This document shows, piece by piece, positions 10,214 through 17,956 of a DNA stretch of 64,000 nucleotides (positions are counted from its first letter, which is position 1; each line of letters begins with the position of its first letter). The notes beneath the pieces are model-generated. The model was not told where the DNA came from, ran no database searches, and was given only the letters and a program-made list of their open reading frames with translations. A program made the translations under genes and the position numbers. The DNA comes from Limosilactobacillus rudii (GTDB lineage Bacteria; Bacillota; Bacilli; Lactobacillales; Lactobacillaceae): the NCBI RefSeq assembly GCF_014145455.1, contig NZ_JACIVB010000054.1, positions 1 through 64,000 on the forward strand, written 5' to 3'.

Positions 10214-10264
10214 ATATATCATTTTCGATATGTTTAAAATATATCAAAAATGGTATATAGTCAA
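10214..10264 (-). promoter_or_regulatory. Promoter and two candidate metal-repressor operators
   Basis: On the minus strand TTGACT (10264-10259) starts a promoter whose -10 is TATATT or TATTTT. Two related 20-base imperfect palindromes overlap it: 10239-10258 (ATATCA-type half-sites around AAAA) and 10214-10233 (ATATC-N6-GATAT core). Both share the same right half. ArsR-family repressors bind such AT-rich palindromes between promoter and gene. Confidence 0.55.
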
Positions 10265-10265
10265 G

Positions 10266-11030
10266 CTAGCCTTCAAAATAAGTGTAAAGCTTCTCAGCGG
10301 TGAGTTGCTCCTTTTCAGCAGTATTAAAGTCTGCTTTGATTTCACCATCTTTAAGCACGATAAGCCGGTTGCCGTAAGTCAAAGCATCTTCAAGGTTGTG
10401 GGTGATCATGAGGGCGGTTAGGTGGTCCCTAGTGATTCGCTCATTAGTTGCGTGGAGAAGGTTTAAGCTTGTATGGGGATCTAGAGCAGCCGTGTGCTCA
10501 TCTAGTAGTAATACATCTGGACGTTTTAAGGTCGCCATTAAAAAGCTTAAAGCCTGACGTTGCCCACCAGATAATGCACCGGTAGCAGTATTCATCCGGT
10601 TTTCAAGACCGTTATTCATTGTTGCAGCAAGCTTAGTAAAGCGTTCCATATTGCTCTTTAATTTACGGGGAATAAGGTAGCGCCGTTCACCACGCTTTGT
10701 AGCCAGTAACATATTTTCGGCGACGGTCATTCGGGCAGCTGTTCCAAGTTTAGGATCTTGAAAAACACGAGCTAGGAAAGCGGTTCGCTGTTCTTCGGTT
10801 GTTTTGGTAATATCATGACCATTATGCAAAATAGTTCCACTATCGGCATGGAGATTTCCGCCAATGACATTGAAAAGAGTAGATTTACCGGCACCATTTG
10901 TCCCAACGATAGTGATAAAGTCACCTTCATTAATCTTAAGGTTAAGACCTTTGAGAATCGTTGTTTCGTTGGAAGTCCCTTTATTAACAATAGTCTTGAT
11001 ATTTTTAAGTTCTAAGATTGGTTTATTCAT
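10266..11030 (-). CDS. trpZ: ABC importer ATPase, Trp-transporter type
   Basis: A 254-residue ABC ATPase. Walker A is GTNGAGKST (near residue 42), the signature is LSGGQRQAL and Walker B is LLLDEH. It overlaps the permease gene by 8 bases, and the three genes 12914 to 10266 form one translationally coupled operon. The partners (a BPD_transp_2 permease and an ABC_sub_bind receptor) match the TrpXYZ system described in streptococci, which imports tryptophan. The assignment to tryptophan comes from family resemblance and from the Trp codon in the leader ORF, not from a tested specificity. Confidence 0.75.
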   Translation of the reverse strand: MNKPILELKNIKTIVNKGTSNETTILKGLNLKINEGDFITIVGTNGAGKSTLFNVIGGNLHADSGTILHNGHDITKTTEEQRTAFLARVFQDPKLGTAARMTVAENMLLATKRGERRYLIPRKLKSNMERFTKLAATMNNGLENRMNTATGALSGGQRQALSFLMATLKRPDVLLLDEHTAALDPHTSLNLLHATNERITRDHLTALMITHNLEDALTYGNRLIVLKDGEIKADFNTAEKEQLTAEKLYTYFEG

Positions 11031-11922
11031 GTGGTCGGACTCCCTTCAAAATTGGCTTTTTGAGATGAATACGTTCTTCTAATTGTGGTAGCATCATGCA
11101 GATTGCCAGGACAACTGACGAGATGAGGTTAAGGTCGTTAGCTGAGAAGCCAAGCTGGAGAACCGCCAGGAGAATAATGCGGTAAATAATACTACCGAGG
11201 GTAACTGCCACTAGTCGCTGGTTCAATGTTAATTCGCCAAAGGCAACTTCGCCAATGATAATTGAGGCAAGGGCGATAACGATCGTTCCAATTCCCATAT
11301 TAATATCAGCGTAACCATTATTCTGAGCAATTAATGCTCCGCAAAGCCCAACCATTCCGTTTGAAACCATTAAACCAATGATAACCATTGTATCAGTGTG
11401 GATACCTAGCGATTTAGCCATTGTTGGGTTATCGCCAGTTGCAATGAATGCCTGACCATAGTCGGTTGCAAGAAAGAAAATGAGCAGAATTGTTACAATT
11501 GCAATCGTAACAATTCCGATAAAGATTCCATCGAAGTATTGCGGGAGACTACGCATGAAGGAGCCACTAAATAATGTCTGTTGACCTAATAAAGAAACAT
11601 TCGATTTACCCATAATTCGTAAGTTGACGGAGTAAGCAGCGGTCATCGTTAGAATTCCCGCTAATAAGCTTGGAATTTTTCCTTTTGTATAAAGCAGTCC
11701 GGTGATTAAACCGGCAACCATCCCTGCGCCAACGGCAATTAGGGTCGCTAAGAAAGGATCAATACCATGAGAAATCGCAGCAACGGCACTTGCAGCTCCA
11801 AGAGGAAAGGTTCCTTCAACCGTCATATCAGCAAAGTCGAGAATTCTAAAAGTTAGGTAAAGGCCAAGGCCAAGGAGTGCCCATAATAGTCCTTGACCAA
11901 TTGAGGAAACGATTAAATTCAT
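11023..11922 (-). CDS. trpY: ABC importer permease (BPD_transp_2), Trp-transporter type
   Basis: A 299-residue membrane protein with eight or more hydrophobic helices and the GATGDNPTMAKSLG-like loop (ATGDNPTMAKSLG here, near residue 181) typical of the branched-chain amino acid/ribose permease group. It would form the homodimeric channel of the importer. Its start overlaps the receptor gene's stop by 4 bases (ATGA) and its end overlaps the ATPase gene by 8, so all three are coupled. The permease family also serves nucleosides and branched-chain amino acids, but the ABC_sub_bind receptor favours the tryptophan type. Confidence 0.8.
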   Translation of the reverse strand: MNLIVSSIGQGLLWALLGLGLYLTFRILDFADMTVEGTFPLGAASAVAAISHGIDPFLATLIAVGAGMVAGLITGLLYTKGKIPSLLAGILTMTAAYSVNLRIMGKSNVSLLGQQTLFSGSFMRSLPQYFDGIFIGIVTIAIVTILLIFFLATDYGQAFIATGDNPTMAKSLGIHTDTMVIIGLMVSNGMVGLCGALIAQNNGYADINMGIGTIVIALASIIIGEVAFGELTLNQRLVAVTLGSIIYRIILLAVLQLGFSANDLNLISSVVLAICMMLPQLEERIHLKKPILKGVRPHE

Positions 11923-12914
11923 TTGTATACTTCTCCTTTCGTTTCAGCTTCTTTTTCAAATTGCGATGGAATATGGAGACCCAGCTTTCTTGCTTGTTTG
12001 ATGTTAAGGACGGGAGTTCCATGTTTCATATATTGAATAGGGGTATCAGCGGGCTTATCCTTTCCTTTAAGGATAGCAACAGTCATTTTAGCACCTTGCA
12101 CACCAAGTGCTCGTTGGTTAATACTGTAAGTTGCGACACCGCCTTGTTTAACCATAGTATCGGTAGCGGGGAAGACAGGTTTATTGGCAGCATTAGCGTT
12201 TTTAACAAGGGTTTGCATCGCTCCAGCAATTGTATTATCAGTAGGAACGATCACTGCATCAACTTGACTAAGCATTTGTTCTGATACTTGGTTTAAGTCG
12301 TTACTGTTGGCAATAGAATAGGATTTTAAGTCAATATGCATCTTTTGACATTCTTGCTTGATCTGATGGTAGCCGGCGACAGCTGAGGCATCGCTTGAAG
12401 TGTAAATTACGCCAAGTGTCTTCATTTGTGGCATGAATTGTTTGATTAGGTCAAGCTGTTCATGAATGGGAGCTTGGTCAGAAACACCAGTAATATTTCC
12501 TCCAGGATGGCGATTATTTTTAACTAGTCCTGCTGCTTTAGGATCAGTAACTGCACCTAAGACAATTGGTGTTTTTGATGTAGAGTTAGCTAGTGCTTGG
12601 GCAGCTGGCGTTGTGATTCCGAAAAGAATCGTAGAATCATCATTCACTAATTTGGATGCCATCGTCTTTAGATTACTCTGATCACCATTAGCATTTTGGT
12701 ATTCGATTTTGATATTTTTTCCATTATGGTAACCTTCATTGGCAAGCTCATCGATATACCCTTTATAAATTTCATCTAATGCTGGATGGTGCATTAAGGT
12801 TAGTACGCCCACTTTAGGAACTTTTTGTTTACTTACCATTCCATTATTTTCTTTGAAGAATGCAAAACAAAGAAAGGCGACAATAATTGCAATTAAACCG
12901 TACATTCTTTTCAT
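11919..12914 (-). CDS. trpX: ABC importer substrate-binding protein, TrpX-like
   Basis: A 331-residue receptor of the ABC_sub_bind family (periplasmic-binding-protein fold, two lobes). Residues 1-22 form a signal/anchor helix; Cys16 lies within it but the lipobox is imperfect, so membrane anchoring by lipid is uncertain. The motifs VGVLTLMHHPALDEIYKG and ITTPAAQALAN are characteristic of the TrpX/YtlA-like group. A GAGGTGAT ribosome site precedes the ATG. It is the first gene of the operon and lies behind a 250-base leader with two intrinsic terminators, so expression is very probably controlled by termination in the leader. Confidence 0.8.
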   Translation of the reverse strand: MKRMYGLIAIIVAFLCFAFFKENNGMVSKQKVPKVGVLTLMHHPALDEIYKGYIDELANEGYHNGKNIKIEYQNANGDQSNLKTMASKLVNDDSTILFGITTPAAQALANSTSKTPIVLGAVTDPKAAGLVKNNRHPGGNITGVSDQAPIHEQLDLIKQFMPQMKTLGVIYTSSDASAVAGYHQIKQECQKMHIDLKSYSIANSNDLNQVSEQMLSQVDAVIVPTDNTIAGAMQTLVKNANAANKPVFPATDTMVKQGGVATYSINQRALGVQGAKMTVAILKGKDKPADTPIQYMKHGTPVLNIKQARKLGLHIPSQFEKEAETKGEVYK

Positions 12915-12937
12915 AAAATATCACCTCACAAAATAAT

Positions 12938-12967
12938 AAAAAAAGAGAGCCCACTCTACGGACCCTC
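12938..12967 (-). terminator. Second leader terminator of the trpX-like operon
   Basis: Stem GAGGGTCC / GGGCTCTC (12967-12960 and 12952-12945), loop of 7, then seven T's on the minus strand, only 24 bases before the trpX-like start. Its place before the gene rather than after one marks it as an attenuator. Confidence 0.85.
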
Positions 12968-12981
12968 GTTTTTTAAGGCAA

Positions 12982-13013
12982 AATAAAAGTCCGCATGTGG
13001 ATCCATGCGGACT
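12982..13013 (-). terminator. First leader terminator of the trpX-like operon
   Basis: A perfect 10-bp stem, AGTCCGCATG / CATGCGGACT (13013-13004 and 12997-12988), followed by TTTTATTTT on the minus strand. It stands just after the basal stem of the structured leader, where a regulated terminator would be expected. Confidence 0.8.
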
Positions 13014-13016
13014 GAA

Positions 13017-13139
13017 ATGAACATCAAACTCAGCCGGCACAGATGCAATCTGTCTTTTCAGGTCGCATCTATGACGAAACAACCTGAATCACCGGCTTTG
13101 CCAACGAGTATTAACGTTAATAGTTTGATATGTGTTCAT
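13017..13139 (-). promoter_or_regulatory. Structured leader RNA domain of the trpX-like operon
   Basis: On the minus strand a long basal stem (13139-13122 with 13031-13017) encloses several helices: AGCCGG (13097-13092) with CCGGCT (13037-13032); TCAGGT (13087-13082) with ACCTGA (13063-13058); ACAGAT (13053-13048) with ATCTGT (13044-13039). An alternative 8-bp helix (13072-13065 with 13046-13039) would exclude the last two. I recognise no known riboswitch class and no T-box sequence. The 5' strand of the basal stem is itself part of a small ORF, so translation would disrupt it. Confidence 0.65.
13089..13139 (-). CDS. Candidate 16-aa leader peptide with one Trp codon
   Basis: ATG at 13139, stop TGA at 13091-13089, reading MNTYQTINVNTRWQSR. 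An AGGGAG ribosome site lies at 13153-13148, 8 bases upstream, and a very good promoter precedes it. The Trp codon is codon 13, where a stalled ribosome would cover the 5' strands of the AGCCGG and TCAGGT helices. That fits ribosome-mediated attenuation of a tryptophan importer, but a single Trp codon is weak evidence alone, and the peptide could be incidental to an RNA aptamer. Confidence 0.55.
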   Translation of the reverse strand: MNTYQTINVNTRWQSR

Positions 13140-13172
13140 TATACTTACTCCCTACACAATTAATTGTTGTTA

Positions 13173-13201
13173 AGTATAGCGAATGAATATTAAGCTGTCA
13201 A
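13173..13201 (-). promoter_or_regulatory. Promoter of the trpX-like operon leader
   Basis: Consensus TTGACA (13201-13196), 17-base spacer and TATACT (13178-13173) on the minus strand. Transcription would begin near 13166, about 250 bases before the first structural gene. Confidence 0.8.
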
Positions 13202-13223
13202 TATAATTATTAAAATTTGCTAA

Positions 13224-13264
13224 GAAAAAAGAGTGAGACAGGGAAAACTTCCCCATTTCACTCA
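13224..13264 (-). terminator. Intrinsic terminator of the NlpC/P60 gene
   Basis: On the minus strand GAGTGA (13264-13259) pairs with TCACTC (13236-13231), with a further GGGGAAG/TTTCCC pairing in the loop, followed by a T run. It lies directly after the stop at 13283. Confidence 0.8.
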
Positions 13265-13282
13265 ATGAATAAACATATACTC

Positions 13283-14335
13283 TTAGTTCATGCTAATGTA
13301 GAAACTAGGAGTGTAGTAGTTAATGTTACCATTTTGTACGTTTTGTCCCGGTGCTGGAGCTTGGATGTAGCTGCCATTACCGGTAGCAATTGCAACGTGG
13401 TAAGGTGCACTATCTGGTCCCCAGAAGTAAAGGTCACCGCTTTGGGCATTTTGAATATCATACTTGTGAGTACCAAGGTTAGTTTGTTGGTAAGTAGTCC
13501 GGTAGTTTGAACCAAGACCGTATGAGTATTGTACTAAACCAGAGCAGTCAAATCCGTCAGGTTGGTTACCGCCCCAAACATATGGAGTACCAAGTTGTGC
13601 TTGGGCAGTTGCAACAGCTGATGAAGTTGAACCGTTGCCTTGACCTGCAGCTGCTTGAGTAGCAGGGGTTGCAGATACAGCAGCAGTACTTTGAACAGTA
13701 GTGTTGCTTTGTGGTGTTGCAACAGCTTCAACCGCAGCATAAGTAGTTTGCGTAGGGGTAGCAGTAGTGTTGGCAGCCACGGTAGTAACACTGTTGTTAT
13801 TGTTTGCAACATTTGCACTGGTTTGAGCAACATTAATAGTAGCAGAAGCAGTGCTTACTTGAGCAGGTGCTTGAGAAGCAACATTACTTTGGGCAACGGT
13901 GCTGTTAGCAGATGTAGCCGAAACAGCAGTCATTGGTTGTGCTTGGTCAGCAATGTTACTTGCATTCGTGATTGAAGCAACGGGAGCAGTAGAAGCACCA
14001 GTTGTTTCGGTAGTTTGAACCGCAGCCTGACTAGCAGTAGCGTTATCAGCTGCAGTTGGTGTTGCAACATTAGCAACAGCTGCAGCGGTGCTAATAGCAG
14101 AAGTTGGGATAACTAATTGTTGACCAACGTAGATTACGTTTGGGTCAGCCAATTGGTTAGCTGTTGAGATTGAGTCAATAGTAGTTGAGTACTGTTGAGC
14201 AAAATTCCAAACAGTGTCTCCAGATTGTACTTGAACTTGAGTGTCAGCACTTGCATTGTTAGCAACGGCTAATGCACCAGCAGCACCTAAAGCAGCAACA
14301 AGAACTTTTGACATAATTTTTTTCTTAGCGATAAT
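13283..14335 (-). CDS. Secreted LysM / NlpC-P60 peptidoglycan hydrolase
   Basis: A secreted wall enzyme of about 350 residues. A signal peptide ends near NASAD; a LysM domain follows (VQSGDTVWNFAQQYST to YVGQQLVIP) and binds peptidoglycan; then comes a 150-residue linker of Ala, Thr, Ser, Val, Asn and Gln; then a C-terminal NlpC/P60 domain with the catalytic Cys in DGFDCSGLVQYS and His in PYHVAIA. It would cut gamma-D-glutamyl-diamino-acid bonds in wall peptides. The first ATG is at 14314, but it has no ribosome site. A strong AGGAGT (14346-14341) instead sits 6 bases before an in-frame ATT at 14335, which would add the Lys-rich n-region (IIAKKKI) that the signal peptide otherwise lacks. I therefore start at 14335, as a non-ATG start; a start at 14314 remains possible. 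Confidence 0.82.
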   Translation of the reverse strand: MIAKKKIMSKVLVAALGAAGALAVANNASADTQVQVQSGDTVWNFAQQYSTTIDSISTANQLADPNVIYVGQQLVIPTSAISTAAAVANVATPTAADNATASQAAVQTTETTGASTAPVASITNASNIADQAQPMTAVSATSANSTVAQSNVASQAPAQVSTASATINVAQTSANVANNNNSVTTVAANTTATPTQTTYAAVEAVATPQSNTTVQSTAAVSATPATQAAAGQGNGSTSSAVATAQAQLGTPYVWGGNQPDGFDCSGLVQYSYGLGSNYRTTYQQTNLGTHKYDIQNAQSGDLYFWGPDSAPYHVAIATGNGSYIQAPAPGQNVQNGNINYYTPSFYISMN

Positions 14336-14484
14336 TATTCACTCCTGAATTTATTTGTTTTTGATGTTATATGCATTTTGTGCACTCTTTTACTATATGA
14401 TGATATTGTGAAGAAGATATGAAAAATCCCTTAAGGTAGATAATGTTACAAAATTGTTAAGTTGCTGTAATCATTTGAAGGAAT

Positions 14485-14976
14485 TTAAATAAATGAAAGA
14501 AATCTCTTATTCCAGATATTTTCGAAAAAATTAATAGTATTTTTAGCTGTCATGTATTTATTATCAAAAGTACTACTAGCATAGTGTTGCATTATTAACC
14601 GATAGCCTAGTCCATGAGCCATTTTAATAGTGGTGTCTATACAATATTCAGTTTGAGCCCCGCAAATTTCTAATTTATTGACACCTAAATTTGTTAAAGT
14701 TTCTTGTAAAGGTGTTTTGTAAAAAGCATTGGGATGGCTTTTACTAATTAAAATATCTGTTTTCTTATAGTTTAGGGATGGAACAAGTTTCCAAGCCTTA
14801 GAATTTTTTTGAAGTGAATTATCTTCATGCTGAATAAAGATGATGGGCAGATTATGAAATCGATAATAATCAATGCGTTTATTTGTTTTTGCTATCAGGT
14901 TTGGGTAGTTAAAGATGGTTTGATTTGGTTTGCAAACACCATTTTGTAAATCTATTACTAAAAGAGCTGACTGCAT
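14485..14976 (-). CDS. Isochorismatase-like cysteine hydrolase
   Basis: A 163-residue cytoplasmic hydrolase of the isochorismatase/nicotinamidase superfamily. The catalytic triad is readable as Asp9 (LLVIDLQ), Lys79 (SKSHPNAF) and Cys112 (QTEYCID), with the usual cis-peptide GAQ before the Cys. Family members hydrolyse amides or enol ethers such as nicotinamide, ureidoacrylate or isochorismate; nothing here picks one. It is somewhat short, at the low end of the family. It is followed on the same strand by no gene for 150 bases and lies downstream of a degraded membrane gene and an Xre regulator. Confidence 0.85.
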   Translation of the reverse strand: MQSALLVIDLQNGVCKPNQTIFNYPNLIAKTNKRIDYYRFHNLPIIFIQHEDNSLQKNSKAWKLVPSLNYKKTDILISKSHPNAFYKTPLQETLTNLGVNKLEICGAQTEYCIDTTIKMAHGLGYRLIMQHYASSTFDNKYMTAKNTINFFENIWNKRFLSFI

Positions 14977-14995
14977 GATTGATTCTCCTTAGTTT

Positions 14996-15207
14996 CTAAC
15001 GATTTTTGATTGTATAAGTTACTAATATAGCTGCATTGATCGTCATTAGAATCATGCATATGTAGAAAAGTAAAGTAAGTTAATTGCGTATAAAGTCATC
15101 CCAAGATTATTGCCAAGTCGATTGAGTTCGTTATGACGATATTCATCTAATGGCTTATGAATACTGTAAAACCATTTAATTATTTTGGTGCTAATTGTTT
15201 CGTTCAT
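14996..15207 (-). pseudogene. Broken small membrane-protein gene next to Xre regulator
   Basis: An ATG at 15207, overlapping the end of the Xre gene by 17 bases, opens 51 codons (MNETISTKIIKWFYSIHKPLDEY...), ending at TGA 15054-15052. A second frame then continues a hydrophobic stretch (MILMTINAAILVTYTIKNR) to a TAG at 14998-14996. Together they look like the first part of a small multi-span membrane protein of the kind often encoded after an Xre gene in lactobacilli (DUF3278-like), with one frameshift and loss of the C-terminal part. The family name is from memory and uncertain. Confidence 0.5.
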
Positions 15208-15400
15208 CCTTGTTCTCCTTCCAAAATAGGGAATTAAGGTCCGTATTTAATGCTTTAGCCAAATTAATGCAAAGATTTAATGAGGGATTATATTTACCAT
15301 TCTCAATTAGATTGATAGTCTGTCGAGCTACGCTAATTTTCTGAGCTAGTTCTAACTGTGATAATCCTTGCTTTTTGCGAAATTGTTTAACCCGGTTCAA
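15191..15400 (-). CDS. Small Xre-family DNA-binding regulator
   Basis: A 69-residue protein that is almost entirely a Cro/CI-type helix-turn-helix (SQLELAQKISVARQTINLIENGKYNPSL). It matches the YozG-like short regulators that in Firmicutes are co-transcribed with a membrane protein. The only start is TTG at 15400, with no good ribosome site, so initiation is likely weak. The gene that should follow it is broken (14996-15207). It probably binds its own promoter, where an 18-base palindrome overlaps the -35 region. Confidence 0.8.
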   Translation of the reverse strand: MNRVKQFRKKQGLSQLELAQKISVARQTINLIENGKYNPSLNLCINLAKALNTDLNSLFWKENKDERNN

Positions 15401-15447
15401 ATATTAATCACATCTAATGACATATATATTTGATATTTATATTGGAT

Positions 15448-15488
15448 ACTTTACCATCGCCTAAGGTCTATGTCAATTATATATGACA
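15448..15488 (-). promoter_or_regulatory. Promoter and palindromic operator of the small Xre gene
   Basis: On the minus strand TTGACA (15476-15471), 17-base spacer, TAAAGT (15453-15448). The palindrome TGTCA-N8-TGACA spans 15471-15488 and covers the -35, as an autorepressor site would. Confidence 0.5.
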
Positions 15489-15533
15489 GATAATTAATGA
15501 AAAACTTAAAGTATACTATAAACATTAGATTAT

Positions 15534-16154
15534 TTATTTTTTAACCATATATTTCTGAAAAATAGCCATTAATCCAATCAATATGAACAATAAAGATTCT
15601 AGGTAGTTGTTAAGATCGTCATTACGAATGATTACCATGATTGCAATAATGGTCAATAAAAGTCCTAAAACTATTTTACCGGTTAAAGAAAATTTCTGAT
15701 TAAAAAAATTGGTTCCTTTTTGTCTGTATGCTTGTTTGCTCATTCCTAAAAAGAACGGTTTTACATGCTCGCCATAAAGGATAGCTACTCCGAAAATAAT
15801 CGCAAAAGAAAATATACAAAAATTAACGGTCGGAGAATTATAATCTACTAGATAATTTGTCAGCAAGAAAAACAATCCATACATTATGAAGAATAGTCCC
15901 CTAAAAATACTAAAAGCGTTATAAGCCTTTCCTTGGTCCAAATCCTTTTTTAAATTTTTGTCTCCCTTAAGTAAGAAGTCAATTGAGACTTTGTATATAT
16001 CGCTAATCTTAACAAGCGTATCTAAGTCGGGATAACTTTTACCTTGTTCCCAGTTGGAAATAGTTTGCCGGGTGACATGTAGTTCCTTGGCAATTTCAGC
16101 TTGAGTAAATCCTAAGTTATTACGTTGTTCCTTGATATAGTTTCCGAATTCCAT
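15534..16154 (-). CDS. Xre-family regulator with C-terminal membrane domain
   Basis: A 206-residue protein. Residues 5-60 are a Cro/CI helix-turn-helix (TQAEIAKELHVTRQTISNWEQGKSYPDL); after a charged linker come four hydrophobic segments (about residues 85-105, 110-128, 155-173 and 178-197). The DNA-binding domain is thus tethered to the membrane, so it may sense a membrane state or a small ligand directly. AGGAG stands 7 bases before the ATG. A similar protein, 212 residues long, is encoded at 32496-33134. Target genes are unknown. Confidence 0.85.
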   Translation of the reverse strand: MEFGNYIKEQRNNLGFTQAEIAKELHVTRQTISNWEQGKSYPDLDTLVKISDIYKVSIDFLLKGDKNLKKDLDQGKAYNAFSIFRGLFFIMYGLFFLLTNYLVDYNSPTVNFCIFSFAIIFGVAILYGEHVKPFFLGMSKQAYRQKGTNFFNQKFSLTGKIVLGLLLTIIAIMVIIRNDDLNNYLESLLFILIGLMAIFQKYMVKK

Positions 16155-16364
16155 TATGGTGCTCCTATGTTTTTGGATAAGTATATGAAATTTATCAATA
16201 TAAAACTAGCAAAGATTTATTGCGCCCTTGATATATCTGCAGTTGTGGGAGGTAATTGATGTGCCGGAATCTTTTCAATAAATTGAAGCTATACCCCAAA
16301 ATATGATAGTATGGATAGCAGTTTTTAGCTCGTAATAAGTAAGAAAAAAGAGGAGAGAATATAA

Positions 16365-17906
16365 ATGGCAGTATTAGATGTTGAAGGCCTGACGATGAGC
16401 TACGCCGATAAAAAGCTCTATGAAGATGCCAGCTTTCAACTAGAAAAGCATGAACATATGGGGATTGTTGGTCAAAATGGTGCGGGAAAGAGTACCTTAA
16501 TCAAGATTCTCATTGGTAAAACGCTGCCGGTAGACGGTAGTATTAAGTGGCAAAAGGGGGTCAAAATTGGTTACTTGGACCAGTATGTTGATATTCCAGC
16601 TGGAATGACACTGATTGACTTCCTCCACACTGCATTTTCTGAATTGTATCGTCTTAATGACCAGATGAATCAGTTATACTCAGACTATGCGGAAAAGATG
16701 GATGATGAAATGCTTACCAAGGCTGGTCGAATTCAAGAAAAACTCGATGCTAATAATTTTTATGAAATTGAAACTCAAGTAGAACGAGTAATGAATGGAT
16801 TAGGTCTAACCGATATTGGCAAAGATCATATTGTCTCCCAAATGAGTGGTGGGCAACGTTCTAAGATTATTCTTGCTAAGATGCTACTAGAGAATCCAGA
16901 TGTTATCTTACTGGATGAACCGACAAACTACCTTGATACAGCGCATATTGAATGGTTAATTGATTACCTTAATGATTTTGATGGTGCTGCGATGATTATT
17001 TCGCATGATTATGATTTCCTTGAACAGGTTACCAATACAATTTGTGATGTGTCGTTCGGTAAGATTACCAAGTACCGGGGAAGTTTCCAGCAAGCAATGC
17101 GGCAAAAAGAGGAACGAAAAGAAGCGCAAGAACGCGAATATGAAAAGCAACAGATTGTCATTGAAAAGGCGCAACGCTTTATTCGCAAAAATAAAGCGGG
17201 TTCTAAATCGACAATGGCTAAATCACGTGAAAAAATGCTTGCGCGGATGAAGAAGATTGATCCGCCAGAAGATAACTTAAAAGCAACGTTCCATTTTCCG
17301 TATGAAAATACTGGCTCTGCAAATGCCTTGCGGGTTGAAAAATTATCTGTGGGATATAATCGTCCACTACTAGCACCAGTTACCTTTTCAATGACGATGG
17401 GTGAAAAATTACTGTTTACTGGCTTTAACGGGGTTGGAAAATCAACCTTAATTAAGTCAATTTTAAAGAAGATCCCAGCACTTAGCGGAACAGCAACATT
17501 TTCTCCTTCTGCCCGCATCAACTATTTTGATCAAGATTTAGAATGGGATGACCCGAGTCTGACCCCCTTACAGACAATCCAAAATATGTTTCCAACAATG
17601 CAGCCGCGAACAATTCGGACAAAATTAGCTCGTGCAGGAATTAATGCTGCTAATACGATGAAAGAGATGAATCTTTTGTCAGGGGGAGAACAGACCAAGG
17701 TTAAATTGGCGATTCTAGAATTAACGCCATGTAATTTCTTGATTATGGATGAACCGACTAACCACTTAGATGATGAGACAAAGGAAGGGTTGAAGAAAGC
17801 TCTTCAAGATTTCCCGGGAAATTTAATTTTGGTTAGTCATGAACAAGGCTTTTTTGAAGGTTGGCTCGACAAGATCCTTAATGTAGAGAAGCTTAGTTTG
17901 AAGTAA
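16365..17906 (+). CDS. ABC-F family ATPase (ribosome-associated type)
   Basis: A 513-residue soluble protein with two ABC domains and no membrane segments. Domain 1: Walker A GQNGAGKST (near residue 37), signature MSGGQRSKI, Walker B VILLDEPTNYLD. Domain 2: Walker A GFNGVGKST, signature LSGGEQTKV, Walker B FLIMDEPTNHLD. A basic linker of about 75 residues (KQQIVIEKAQRFIRKNKAGS) lies between them, as in translation factors of the EttA/YbiT/Uup group that act at the ribosomal E site. It is closest in layout to the YbiT-like branch, but antibiotic-resistance members cannot be excluded by eye. It has AGGAGAG before its ATG and its own short 5' region. Confidence 0.88.
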   Translation: MAVLDVEGLTMSYADKKLYEDASFQLEKHEHMGIVGQNGAGKSTLIKILIGKTLPVDGSIKWQKGVKIGYLDQYVDIPAGMTLIDFLHTAFSELYRLNDQMNQLYSDYAEKMDDEMLTKAGRIQEKLDANNFYEIETQVERVMNGLGLTDIGKDHIVSQMSGGQRSKIILAKMLLENPDVILLDEPTNYLDTAHIEWLIDYLNDFDGAAMIISHDYDFLEQVTNTICDVSFGKITKYRGSFQQAMRQKEERKEAQEREYEKQQIVIEKAQRFIRKNKAGSKSTMAKSREKMLARMKKIDPPEDNLKATFHFPYENTGSANALRVEKLSVGYNRPLLAPVTFSMTMGEKLLFTGFNGVGKSTLIKSILKKIPALSGTATFSPSARINYFDQDLEWDDPSLTPLQTIQNMFPTMQPRTIRTKLARAGINAANTMKEMNLLSGGEQTKVKLAILELTPCNFLIMDEPTNHLDDETKEGLKKALQDFPGNLILVSHEQGFFEGWLDKILNVEKLSLK

Positions 17907-17956
17907 GACTATTTTAAATATCTATGAGACAATGAATTCAAAAGGAGGGAATAACG

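Noticed and set aside
12938-13013. Two hairpins before trpX considered as terminators of an upstream gene
   Set aside because: The nearest gene upstream on that strand ends at 13283 and has its own terminator at 13224-13264, and the consensus promoter at 13173-13201 lies between.
13017-13139. Structured leader considered as a T-box, cobalamin, lysine, SAM or THF riboswitch
   Set aside because: None of the conserved core sequences of those classes (for example the T-box GGTGGTACC) is present; left unassigned.
17009-17521. 170-codon minus-strand frame opposite the ABC-F gene
   Set aside because: Overlaps a gene with all ABC-F motifs intact; no initiation signal.
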